A program made the translations under genes and the position numbers. Of a stretch of 64,000 nucleotides of DNA, positions 52,417 through 63,000 are shown piece by piece. The DNA comes from Meconema thalassinum (Eukaryota > Arthropoda > Insecta > Orthoptera > Tettigoniidae). The notes beneath the pieces were generated by a model. That model worked only from the letters and a program-made list of their open reading frames with translations, was not told where the DNA came from and did not search any database. Position 1 is the stretch's first letter, and the number at the start of each line of letters is the position of its first letter. The stretch covers positions 1,287,606,792 to 1,287,670,791 of the forward strand of contig OX336389.2 of assembly GCA_946902985.2 (NCBI GenBank), written 5' to 3'.

Positions 52417-53458
52417 ATGGTGAGACAGTTATCATTGCAACATCGTATTTTTTATGTAAAACGTATTTTAAGTACGAGTCGGCTCGGCGGATACGTGAAG
52501 CATTTGTTCAGCAATTTCCTGATGAAGTGCCACCTTCACTAGCACAGATTCACGTAATTGCAAATAAGTTTGACACTACTGGCTCGGTGCTCAATAAAAA
52601 ACATACGCGCACACGAACAGTTTTAACAGAGGACAAGTTAGATGACATTGGCGAGAATCTTGAACGGTCTCCGAATAAATCACTCACAAAATTAGCACAA
52701 CAAATAGGGGTTTCGGTTTCATCTGCATACAGAGCTACAAAGCTGTTACATATCAAACCGTACAAGTTTACACGGGCCCAATGTTTAAAACCTGCTGATC
52801 CAGCCACAAGAGTGAGATATTGTGAGTGGTATCTTGCATCATTGAATGATCGTTTATTAGACCCACAGCTTTAGTTCTTTTCGGATGAGGCCTGGTTTCA
52901 CCTTAATGAGCGTGTGAACAGTCAAACTCTCGCTATTGGTGTGCAGAAAACCCTAATGGTGTTTATGAAGTCCCTCATTATGGTAGGAAGATCGGTGTTT
53001 GGTGTGCTGTTCGTGCCGGAAGAATAATAGGGCCAATTTTTTTCGAGACGACAGTAAATGCAGAGAGGAACCAAGATAACATTTTGAAGCCGTTCTTCAA
53101 TCAGTTAACGGAAGAAGAAAAATTGCGAGGGTGGTTTCAACAAGATTCAGCCCCTGCTCATACAGCAGAAGATTCCCTTCTTACAATCTCGGAAGTGTTT
53201 GCAGACAGAGTGATCAGTGTTGGTCTATTTCCCCCTCGTTCTCCAGATCTAACAGTGTGTGATTTTTACTTGTGGGGTAAACTGAAAGAACAAGTGTATC
53301 GAACAAATCCTCACACATTGGAGGAACTGAAAGAAAACATTACGCTGGCAATCAGGAACATTACAGTGGCAGAACTCGCTCGCGTCAGCCAGAATGTGGT
53401 TACCAGATACAATGCTTGTATTACCCAGGAAGGACGACACTTCCAACATCTTTTATAA
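52417..53458 (+). pseudogene. IS630-Tc1-mariner transposase (DDxD type), three lesions
   Basis: Starts MVRQLSLQHRIFYVK, then a one-base frameshift near 52463. The next open piece (52527-52874) carries a helix-turn-helix region (KSLTKLAQQIGVSVSSAYRA). A TAG at 52872-52874 precedes FFSDEAWFHLNE (first catalytic D). A frameshift near 52925 precedes the last open piece (53084-53458) with WFQQDSAPAHTA (second D) and PPRSPDLTVCDFYLWG (third D). By my count 38 residues lie between the last two, longer than the 34 of typical mariner, so this belongs to one of the longer-spacer lineages. Confidence 0.85.
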
Positions 53459-53461
53459 GGT

Positions 53462-53690
53462 AAGACTCAACGACTTATTCGTTTTTTAATGATGAATTTT
53501 TGTTTTTCTGTAAATTTTAGTTATTTTTATAATTATTAGTTTTTTTTTTTGTTTCATTAATTTTCGGTCTTTCCACCTCTAAATTTTAAATTTAATTCCA
53601 AATTTGTATACTTCAATCTGTGTTAAGAGGGGCAGATGACCACGTAGTTCCTCCCCTTAAAACAACAATAACTAACTAATTAACTGAAGT
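53462..53690 (+). mobile_element. Fragment related to the 3' end of element M, inside the transposon
   Basis: The stretch GTTCCTCCCCTTAAAACAAC, followed by AATAACTAACTAA, resembles the 3' ends of M-type repeats (GGCCCCTTAAAACAACA plus a short tandem tail). It lies between the transposase stop and the right terminal repeat. Confidence 0.4.
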
Positions 53691-54429
53691 AAGATTTCAG
53701 CATTGTACACACGCTAGCAAGGCCGCTGCATCTGTAGCATATCTGGATTGTACACACGCTTAAAGCAGGGGGCCGCTGCGCGCCACATGCACGGTGAAGG
53801 TCACCGCAACAGCGGAGAACAAAGCAGCCGCTTGGCGTTCTTATTTTATATGAATGACCCTGTATGTGGCTGGCAAGTAGCTGTACAGTGGTTTGTTGTT
53901 TGGTCATGGTGTGTTCTTTGGCTGTGTCTTGAGGTATCTTGGTAAAAGTCAGGAGCAAAGATGGTGTTAATGAGCAACTTATATTCATTCGTTCCAATAT
54001 CTTATGCATACCTTGCTTGAGTCATCAAGAAATTGCAAGAAAATGGACTGACCCTTGACATTAGTATTGGAATTGTTGAAGAAGTCATACTATCCCTAAT
54101 GAACCTAACCAATCAAGTTCTCTTGGGAAAATTTCAGAGTGTAGTGCTAAAAAAAACCTCTGTTCTCCTCAAACTTGAAGACATTTCTGGTGTTATCAAA
54201 GGTAAAGATAAAATTGATGGATGGTTGATTGATACTAGAAGTCTCTGATTTCTTTAAGTTGGAGTATGTTCCAACAGTGTCATTTTATGTGGAGAGAGTA
54301 TTTTCATAAGTACAAAGCTTTTTGAAGTGAAAATAGGTGCAACTTTGTGTTTCAGCACCTGTTATATCATGATGTGATTACCAATATTGCTGTTCTTTAA
54401 AAGGTCAAATCAACAGCATAGAATCATCC

Positions 54430-54895
54430 ATTATAGGTCACCAATTTAGATGGATTGGTCATGTCCATCGGATGGATGATGTGAGATTACCTTGTCAAAT
54501 GCTATATGGTGAGCTATGCTATGGCACCAGACCTCATGGTGGTCCTAAGAGGCGCTACAAGGACCAATTTAAGCAGACCCTGAAATTGACAAGTCTTGAT
54601 TCACAAACCTGGGACATGCCCGCTGAAGACCGCTCAACTTGGCGCCGTGCCATCTCGGATACTGTAAAAACGTTTGAAAGAGATCGACGCACACATGAAG
54701 AGGCCAAGCGTCAAGCTAGGAAACTTCGAGCAGCCCAACCACGTCCTCCTCTAGTAATACTATGTGACTTGTGTGGACGCTTGTTCCATGCCAGGATTGG
54801 ACGCTTTAGTCACCGTAAACACATCCACAAACTGGACTGAAGGAAGAAAATTTATACTCTGATTCGAGTTAAAGCCGATGATGATGATGATGATC
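54430..54895 (+). mobile_element. 5'-truncated LINE 3' end with C-terminal zinc finger
   Basis: The frame ending at 54840 reads RWIGHVHRMDDVRLPCQMLY, KRRYKDQFKQTLK, WRRAISDTVKTFE, then CDLCGRLFHARIGRFSHRKH followed by IHKLD and a stop. This is a C2H2-type finger at the extreme C-terminus, after the GH-RM motif seen near the end of several LINE proteins. A (GAT)n tail follows at 54879-54895. It is distinct from families A-D. The intact 122-codon frame suggests modest age. Confidence 0.75.
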
Positions 54896-55140
54896 AACTG
54901 TAATGGCGACTTGTGAATTTCATTGTAATGGCGACTTGTGAATTTCATTGATTAACTGGAGCATTTTACTGTGGTATAATGTGTATTTTATGATGATGAC
55001 ACCGCCGCCACTACAATAAAATCATTACTTACTAGACTATATAACTTTCATTATTGGTTAATTATGAATCCTCCCGTAGAGATGGCACAGGAATTCATTT
55101 TAAGGAAAGTCATATGCATGGATTCTACACAATGTATGAA

Positions 55141-55515
55141 ATTCCACCTCCTGGTGTAGTGGCTGTCGCCCCGGAGGTCCGAGTTTGATTCCCGGCTCTG
55201 CTAAGAAATTTAATTCTTGTCTGAGGGCTGGAACAACGTACGCTCAGCCTCGTGAGGCATAATTGAGAGGAGGTGGGTTTGATTCCCACCTCAGCCATCC
55301 TGGAAGTGTTTTTTTGTTTCCCCACTTCTAGTACAGGTTAATGCTGGTATGGTTCCTAACCTGAGGCCACAGCCGCCTCCTCCCAATTCCTCACCTGAAT
55401 TACACATATATACACTACTACAGATGCCAAAATAACATAGGTTAAATCAGACAATTTCTACAGTTGCCCTAGTACACGGGCTAATTGACCACGATGTCCT
55501 AGCCCCTCAAATAGA
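55141..55515 (+). mobile_element. SINE family S3, copy 1
   Basis: The head CTCCTGGTGTAGTGGCTGTC has an A-box-like part and GAGTTTGATTCCCGG a B-box-like part. The body includes CCCACTTCTA, GGTTCCTAAC and ends GACCACGATGTCCTAGCCCC. A second tRNA-like B box (GGGTTTGATTCCCACC) occurs about 90 bases on. Best aligned with the copy at 59484-59850. Confidence 0.75.
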
Positions 55516-55600
55516 ACAACTATAATTTATTAAAAGTAGGCAAGTGCCAGTAGAATCGATTATTTCAGTCGCTCATTATACATAGCTTCACTTATTAGCT

Positions 55601-58075
55601 CAGGGTTGATACACGACCGAGAAAACCGGGAGAACCAGGAAAAGTCAGGGATTTTTGTTGCAGTCAGGGAATTTTGTAAAAAAAAAAAACGAAAGAGGGA
55701 GAGAAAGAAGAAAGAATTATTAAGGTTTGACAGTTATTTTTTGGTTGGTATACCAAGATGTCTACTGGTAATGAAATAGTAACTAATTTTACAAACGGGT
55801 AACGAAAAGTAGCTAATTTTTATGTCTGGATAGCTGGAGGTAACGAAAATTCGCTGAGGTCGGTTTAAATCATTTAAACCCGCGCCGCTAGGCTCACAGA
55901 TTGTGATGAAGCGAGTTTCACGCAAGCGGCGCCGATTGCGTAGGCTTCCCCGTGCACGACCTCAAGGAAATTCATACTGAGGATACCTTCTGTGGCACTG
56001 TATACATCGGTTCAACGCATATTTTCGGCATCAGGAAGAGAGTTTAATTTTGTGTGTAATGTTTTTCTGTATTATTCGGAAACCTGGCTTTTTGCGAGAC
56101 GTTTATTCGCGATAACTTCCGAAACTCAACAGAAACCTCTCTTTTCTGATATTGACCTCTAAATTTGGATATCTTAAATTGAAGTCCAGAAATAATGCGG
56201 AAAAAAATCGCAAAAATGCTCCGAAATACATAGACGACGGTATGTTTTAAAAATCTATCCATCTCGTAAATTTGCAACATCCAGTTTGGTTAATTCGAAA
56301 CTCCGTTATATGTCTACTTTTCCTTCGAACGTTGATTCTATTGGATATATAATCTAACCGGTTATCTTGAAAACTTGTATAATTTGAATTCGAAAGAAAA
56401 TGTGCCTCTTGTATTATTCGTGCAACCCTCTCTGAATCATTCGTAATATCCGATACCTACTTCGAACGTTCATTCTCCAAAATCACATCCTCAAGACGGC
56501 CGGCTGACCGCACGACTCGTCAAACGGACCGAGATCGACGCCAGTTGCGTAAAAGTCATAAAACCCTTGCCCGGTCGCGAACTTGTGTCCACGAGGACTG
56601 CGGGAATCCTGTCGAAGGTGGTTGGGCACCCATCACAAAACATACCGAACCCTACTCGCCACTTTTCCCATTACCGTATACTTAAAAGTGTACGGGGAGC
56701 GAGAAGTGCATCAACCCACTTAGAAATAACAGACTACGTAGCATCGCGATACTCATTTCTTCTCGTGATCCACCGTGAAATTCCAACCACAGCATAGGGA
56801 CAGCGGGAATCACGGCGCCGACCATACAACATGTCCATAACTGCTAGTGAATTTTAACCATGCCCAACCTCGAGCTTGCCTCCGCCATTCTACCGGGACA
56901 GATAGAACGGCCGGATGCGGTGCCGATTGCATAATATCGCGTTCTCAGTGTCCAACCGCGAGGGCAACGTGAATCTCGTAAAATGACCGAGAGTGGCAGC
57001 GATTGCGATACATCGCGATATTTTTCCGCATTCGATGACGAATACAACTGGATTCTTATCAAACGGACAGCAAGCGGCGCCGATTGCGTAATAATACTCA
57101 ATTTTTCCGTGCCCGACCTCAAGGACAATAGAAATCTCGTCGAACGACTAAAAGTGACACCGATTATGTAAATAGCGATTTTTCTCTGTGTTCGATCGTG
57201 AAAACGACAAATCGCGTCTAACGGCTGAGACCAGCGCTGATCGTGTAACGTCTCGATATTTCTCCGTACTTGACTGCGAAGACATGATTCGGTGACGATC
57301 ACGTAACGTCGCACATATTTCGTGATCTTCCACGGGGACAAAGGAAATCTCCCCAAACGGCCAAGATCAGAGCAACTTCTTAGTAATCATAACTTCTCGT
57401 ACACAAGGCGGTATATTAACTGAAACAACTCATTTGATATTAATTATCTAATGTTAGAATAAAATGTATCAGTTGACAGTTTCTAGATACTTTTATTGTG
57501 ATTGACTAGAAAGTAAGAATTGGTGATTGATTGCTTTCTCCTCAGTTATTTTTTAAAATTGATGTTAGCAAATTAACATTTATTGTAAAAATGTGTTCCT
57601 GTTCTTATCGTAATAAACGTTATTTATTGCAGTAAGGAACTGTTGTTTTTTTTTGTTTTTGTTAATTGTTTTTCTGCTTTTAAGGAAACGCGTTAAGTCC
57701 GGTTTATATAATGAAACATTGCTCGGATATTTTTTATCACTATTATTTTCATCCACTACAACATTTCTCCTCGCGTCTAAGAATAGCCTTGCACAAATAA
57801 TTAGTCTAAAATCAGTTTTTCTAACTTAATCTTAATCGATCATACAGAATAAGGTTTCCTAAAGGTAAATGCACTTCTGCTAGGTTTGGAAAACTAAGGA
57901 AAAGCAAGGTAAATGTTGCCCCTCTGGTTAATGAATTTTCTATTCTTTGCTCTGGAAAATAGGGAAAAGTCGAGGAAATAAACGACTCTGCGGTCAGGGA
58001 TTTTTTTTTAAATTTTGGTCTGGAAAACCGGGAAAAGTCAGGGAAATTTTAAATCCTGAAAGCGTATCAACCCTG
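55601..58075. mobile_element. Element G: 2.5-kb inverted-end DNA element with tandem repeats inside
   Basis: Both ends read inward CAGGGTTGATAC and continue into similar sequence rich in CCGGGA/AAAAGTCAGGGA (55601-55680 and 57985-58075). A 5-bp repeat TAGCT flanks it (55596-55600 and 58076-58080). No transposase recognised, so it is non-autonomous. The superfamily is undetermined; the CAGGG start would suit hAT, but the apparent 5-bp duplication does not. Confidence 0.65.
55870..57360. repeat. Decayed tandem repeat, unit about 85-90 bp, inside element G
   Basis: Recurring landmarks in fixed order: GGCGCCGATTGCGTA, a CGCGATATTTTTCCG-like block, a GACCTCAAGGAC-like block, AATCTCGTC and AAACG. 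Clear units start near 55923, 56905, 56990, 57070, 57150 and 57230; less clear ones at 56505-56800. Units differ at perhaps a quarter of positions. Confidence 0.6.
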
Positions 58076-58091
58076 TAGCTGTAGTAATAAT

Positions 58092-58422
58092 GAAAATGAA
58101 AATCCACAGCCTGTTTCCAGTCTCCGACCGGGTCAGGAATGGAATGAATGAAGCCCCCAACTAGCGGCGAGGATATGAACTGTGCCGGCTGCCGAGGCCT
58201 GACGCACTCCTCTGGGGCAATGATTAAATGAATGACAGATGAAATGAAATGATAGTGGAGAGTGTTGCTGGAATGAAATTTTGACAGGGAAAACCGGAGT
58301 ACCCGGAGAAAAACCTGTCTGCCTCCGTTTTGTCCAGCACAGATCTCACATGGAGTGACCGGGATTTGAACCACGGACCCAGCGGTGAGAGGCCGGCGTG
58401 CTGCCGCCTAAGCCACGGAGGC
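58092..58422 (-). mobile_element. SINE family S1, copy 5, minus orientation
   Basis: Reverse complement of S1, ending at GCCACGGAGGC, with a perfect 16-bp duplication TAGCTGTAGTAATAAT (58076-58091 and 58423-58438). The body is nearly identical to copy 1. Confidence 0.95.
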
Positions 58423-58617
58423 TAGCTGTAGTAATAATAATCCTCATCATTAGAGGCTGATAAAGCTAAATCTTAAACCCCTTAAGAAAAGCATCATCAT
58501 TATATTCTTGTCCCCTTTATGTGTACTGAATTGGCCTTGTGCTCTCTTTTAGCACTGTGTTACTCTCACAATTGGGTGAGCACCATTGTGTTTGATGTTA
58601 TTTTGCTTTTTTCCTAG

Positions 58618-58780
58618 ATCGAATCAGAGAAGCTGGTCGGTGGACTTTTTGAAGAAAGTTCGGAATTGCTTCCCCCACCAATGGCACACATTCCAATGGT
58701 CAGTCCTGATTTGGGATTCATAAACATGTTGCGCTATGGCATGCTAGCATTGAGACTTCTTCCTGAAAGCAGTTGTGCAA
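58618..58780 (+). CDS. SZT2: SZT2 internal exon e
   Basis: A 163-base exon after acceptor TTTTTTCCTAG and before donor GTAAGT (58781). It starts in phase 0 and ends one base into a codon (phase 1). It encodes IESEKLVGGLFEESSELLPP, a linker, MVSPDLGFINMLRYGMLALR and LLPESSCA. The vertebrate stretch I recall, [20 protein letters not shown] followed by LLPSNS, matches closely. The next expected exon, with a GIIVITDGV-like box, was not found before 64000, so the gene continues outside the window. Confidence 0.9.
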
Positions 58781-58786
58781 GTAAGT

Positions 58787-59480
58787 GTTTATTGTTTTAG
58801 TCCTTATTTATTCACAAGTGAAGTATCAAGAGAATTTAATTGTATAGAATATGCAGGTGGAAGCAAGAGGCATAGGGTGGTCATGATTTGAATGTCCTTA
58901 ATTCTGTGTCTCAAGTAATTTTATTGCCCCCTTGTAAGTGCTACCGAAAATAAAGGAGACAAACTGGGTATCATTGGAGATAGAATACCTTTGTTTAAAT
59001 TATAATCCTGCAAGACATCGAATAATGAGAAATATTGCAGAAAAAAATAATCAATTACACATTCAGTCAGGTTATTATCACAAAATTTAATTAGTGAAAT
59101 AATGTGAAATTGTGGTCTTGCACAAACTAGCTTCTGTTAAACAATTTAATAACAAAAATGATCATTCCTGTAAGTATGAAGCAAATGTTCAATTATTAGT
59201 CAAGCTTAGTTGAGTATTCAAAGCTTTTCTGAGATACCATTGTTCTAAAATATACTATGTATTGAGCGGTTCAATATTTTAGCCAAATTCTGTTCTTGAA
59301 TTTTATCGGAATCGGTTCCCTTCAACAATAATAGAATAGTACTATAGTACAGGATTGTGATGATGAGATTGCTTTAGGTGGATGTGGGAGCTATCTGTAC
59401 GCACTACTGGTCAATGTTGGATAGCTTTCAAGATCCATAGATATCACCCCTGTTGATTGGATGTTTATTTTATTTTATCT
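58787..59480 (+). other. Intron following exon e, no recognised feature
   Basis: AT-rich intronic sequence; no repeat or coding identity recognised. Confidence 0.5.
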
Positions 59481-59483
59481 TGT

Positions 59484-59850
59484 GGTTTAGTGGTTAGCAC
59501 TCTTGGCTGTTGCCCCAGTGGTCCGGCTTCAATTCCTGGCTCTGCCAAGGAATTTATTTCTGCTCTGGAGGCTGGAATGGGGTACACTTGGCCTCGTGGG
59601 GCAAAACTGAGATGAGGTGCCATCTTCCAAGGGGTTTTCCGTAGTTCCCCACTTCTACGCCAGGCAAATGTTGTGATGGTTCCTAACTAGAGGCCATGGC
59701 CATCTCCTTCCCTATCCTCACTTGATTAACAAATGCACACAGTAATACAGCCATCACAATAACACAGGTTATCGGACAAAAATTCCACACACATCCAAGT
59801 ACACGGGGCTGAATGACCACGATGTCCAAGCCCCTGAAATGAAATAACAA
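59484..59850 (+). mobile_element. SINE family S3, copy 2
   Basis: A box TGGTTTAGTGGTTAGCAC, a B-box-like GGCTTCAATTCCTGG, and the body shared with 55141-55515 (TTCCCCACTTCTA, GGTTCCTAAC, GACCACGATGTCCAAGCCCC). TGTTTATT occurs on both sides (59462-59469 and 59853-59860), a possible but weak 8-bp duplication. Confidence 0.8.
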
Positions 59851-60032
59851 CTTGTTTATTCAGTGGAGCTTGTTACAGGGAAGATCCATATAGCAGTAGA
59901 AAGTATTGTAACCCTTCTACAATGAAACCTCACTAGCCCGTTTCTGCAGGGGACAAGATATTTTTTAAAAGGTGTTAAACAAGAAAACAATCTACTGAAT
60001 ATCCAATTAAGAAAAAACTGAAACATTATACA

Positions 60033-60830
60033 GTGTACTCCCGATAATTCGCGTGCGGATAATTCGTTTTGCGGTAAATTCGCGGGTCTCCAAGATAATT
60101 TTTTAAAATAGAAATTCTCACAGCAACTAATCATCACGCTAAGTAAAGCAATCTCTCCGTCGTTTAAAAGAATTTTGATGCGACGCGATGCCTAGAGAAG
60201 AAATCATTGGGTTCGAGAATACTGAGCTGCGTTTCTCTGCGATGGAACAGTAGGACTACTTGTGCAATCTTCGAAACATGCGAGCATGTTGCCGCGAGTG
60301 GTATAGCACAGATTTCCTTTATCTTCGAAGCCCAAACAATACAAGAGGAATGCATTTTCACTCGGAACCTACCCTCCCTTTCCCAACAGCCACACTTCAA
60401 GGTCGCTGATCTGTGAGTTATGAACGGTAGATGCGCGGTCAGTGTATTGTAAACAGCGATTATTGCCTAATGGCGCAAACCTGCGCAACACCGAGGGCGT
60501 GTTTGTTGGATGCTCTTCATGCAGTTAACAAGTTATGGGAGAAAAATACCACTTCTACGCTCGCACAAAGGCAAGCGTTTGCTGATTTCTGTGACGACGA
60601 TATTTAGAACATGCAAGTTAGACGACTTCGTTAAAGACGATTATGCTTTAAGACGTGAAAGTAAAGAAGAAATTGCACAGAATTTGACTGTTGGTGAGGA
60701 AAACGGAGATCGAGTTGATATCGAGTGCGGGAGTGATGCAACAGAAATCCTGAAAGTTCCCACAGTCAAGCTAATATGTCACACCACGGCCGACTGAATG
60801 CGAGCTGCGCTCTATACCGGCCTAGACAAT
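60033..60830 (+). mobile_element. pogo/Tigger-like DNA transposon relic (tentative)
   Basis: Starts CAGTGTACTCCCGATAATTC, matching the general form of arthropod pogo/Tigger ends (CAGT...CTCCCGAT.AT.CG). Downstream, 60500-60600 reads LLDALHAVNKLWEKNTTSTL and then, in the next frame, an acidic tail ending VKLICHTTAD at about 60795. A DALxxxxxxW segment followed by an acidic tail is what remains near the C-terminus of such transposases. Catalytic domain absent. Confidence 0.4.
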
Positions 60831-60942
60831 GAGACCTTTTACATGAAATCTTGTTAGTTACTCAACTGTTCACACAGCGCTGTTGACCAAGCATTGCACG
60901 ACAAAGACTTATCTCGACTTAGTGTTAAACAAAGTCCCTGAT

Positions 60943-61500
60943 TCTTGGATGTCACGGGTAATCTCGAGAACTACTGGATGGATTTTGATGCGGCTTTCAC
61001 CATTCTGTACAGGTGATATCGAGGAAGATTTCTGTAGAAAATAGTTTATTTATGATCAAAGGGAGCCAAGCCGTAACTATTTTAGATTTCAGTGAATAGG
61101 TCGAAAAAAGAACTTGACGTCCATGCGCTTTTTAGCTTACGCTGGACAAACCGTTAAAACTATCTATGTACTATGAGTGTAAGAATTGTTCAGCATAAAA
61201 AATTGTACAAAAAAGTCCGGGTGAGCATATTTCTATCTTCGATACATCGCCCACTATAAGTGTTTTTAGTTTGGCTGGGAGGGGGATTTGTGTATCATGC
61301 ACCTCGCCATTCTTAAATTACGTCTGACAGGAATTCCTTGCACATTCATAACTGTTCCCGAGCGAAGCCGGGGCGGGTTGCTAGTGACACTATACATTAT
61401 AATTCCCGCAATATCAAAATGCAAATTATATCACAAAATAAAATAGCGTGCTACTAAATCTAAGAGAAATTAGACATACCTTGCAACTCGTTATTACAGT
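60943..61500 (+). repeat. Interspersed repeat H, copy 1, with GC-rich hairpin
   Basis: Contains AATCTCGAGAACTACTGGAT, CCATTCTGTACAG and, at 61357-61373, CCCGAGCGAAGCCGGGG, a short hairpin followed by GGGTTGCTAG. The section 61351-61500 matches the reverse complement of 63860-64000, continuing past the CTAG. Non-coding. Confidence 0.6.
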
Positions 61501-62640
61501 TGAATTCGAACAGAATCACTCGGTTTTCATTAAAGTTTATGCATTTTCCTGCTGAGCGGTTTGGAAGTTTGGCAACAGGAAACCAGGACCGAGTCGTCTC
61601 AAAACTCACGAGTCTTAAAACTCACGAGTCTTAAAACTCACGAGTTTCAAAATTCACGAATTTCAAGATGAGGGTTAGGAAAAGTAAGTTCTAACCGGTT
61701 TCTGTACCTGGGTCAGTCTCAAAACTCACTAACCAAGCCACAGCCACCTATAAGGTTATAGGTAGCCATGGCCAAGCCAGTTCATTGGGAAAAGGTCCAT
61801 TGTTAGAGTCAGCCAGAACTGCTTGCCCTCTTATAATTGGCACCTCTCTCATCAAGATGTTGTTGTTGATTCTTTTAGGGGCTTTGCGACATCGTGGTCA
61901 TGTACTTGGGTGGGCGTAGAATTTGTCTGATAACCTGCGTCACTATGATATCTGTACAATACAAACGAAATCTCATTCTAAAACTGGGTGGACAAACATG
62001 GGTTGAAGGGCAGTGTGCTCTCTGGAGTCGTTCGTTTTGAGACTATTATTATAATGTTCATTCAGCTACTAGTTTATTGTCGTGAGTTTTGATTCTATTT
62101 GTTACTATTTTTAGCTCGTGAGTTTTGAGACATAACCACTAGGACTGTTATTAACTTAAAATATTCATTTTTGTATTTGTACTATTTATGTTCATGATTT
62201 CATTACATTGTCAGAATTAATGCTTTAATTAGTAGGATATATTATTCAGTGTACCTATTATAAATAAAAACCGTGATGTTTCTCACCTCCCCATATTACG
62301 AAACCCGGTTGCCTAATATGGGGAAAGTGCACTTTTAAAGTTAACAATAATATCAGAGGGTATTACAACATCAAACGTGCCCATATTTGTAATATACATA
62401 GTATATCGCCTGAGGTTTACATTGGTGATAAAACCAAAATTATTCCGTTCCTTCTTATGACTAATGTGAGCCCTATAAAAAAAAACTCCCAATATTTGGC
62501 GACTTTCCTCTAACCAATTTTTAGAAGATACCTTATGCACTGGACAGTTGAATCCGTGATTAATTGTATAGGTAGCTTCGTAAGTCGCAGAAGTCAGGAA
62601 GTCCTTTCTAGCAGCGTTACTAGTGGCTTTCCAAGTTTCA
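61500..62640. other. Intronic sequence; includes a SINE S3 remnant
   Basis: Bases 61866-61975 on the minus strand match the 3' half of S3 (the inverse of CACGATGTC...AAGCCCC and of TACACGGGGCTGAA). A short tandem of CTCACGAGT(T/C)TTAAAA units occurs at 61606-61660. No gene recognised. Confidence 0.5.
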
Positions 62641-63000
62641 AGGTGTGTGTTAGGTAGTCAGCCCGAAGGCTGGTTGGATCCTCAAAAAGTACCGCCGTTA
62701 CGTTATGTGAGGAGATACCCACAAAAACCCAAGGCAGCGCTATTTTGAGGCGTTCTAGGCAAGAAGAGGAGTGAGGTAGTTTGCCATTGCTTTCCTCACT
62801 GAGTCAGAACAGTAGTCCTAACCCTATGAGTTTAACCTTTCACAGCATTCAAAGGCACTGACTGTGCCCCGAATGCCATTACTAAGCACCACCCATACCT
62901 CAGTAGCTTCCATATAATCACAGCCATGAGTGAGACTGAGACATCGGTGAAAAGCCACCTTTTACTCTAGCCTGTGCCAACTGACAAATGCAAATGTACT
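62640..63000 (+). repeat. Probable interspersed repeat
   Basis: The order GTAGTCAGCCCGAAGGCTGG ... GAGTGAGGTAGTTTGCCATTG ... GAGACATCGGTGAAAAGCCA reminds me of a middle-repetitive element common in insect introns. There is no second copy in the window to confirm it. Confidence 0.35.

Larger units (their letters stand above)
52160..53862 (+). mobile_element. mariner-related transposon with about 105-bp inverted ends
   Basis: Both ends read inward CAGGGTCATTCATAT followed by an ATAAGAACGCCAAGCGGC block and a matching stretch to about 52265 (left) and 53760 (right). TA lies immediately outside (52158-52159 and 53863-53864). A transposase pseudogene fills the centre and a foreign piece of about 230 bases follows it. 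Confidence 0.88.

Noticed and set aside
61357..61384. Helitron 3' terminus (hairpin plus CTAG)
   Set aside because: The second copy at 63860-64000 shares about 120 bases beyond CTAG, so CTAG is not the element end as seen here. Kept as a repeat with a hairpin.
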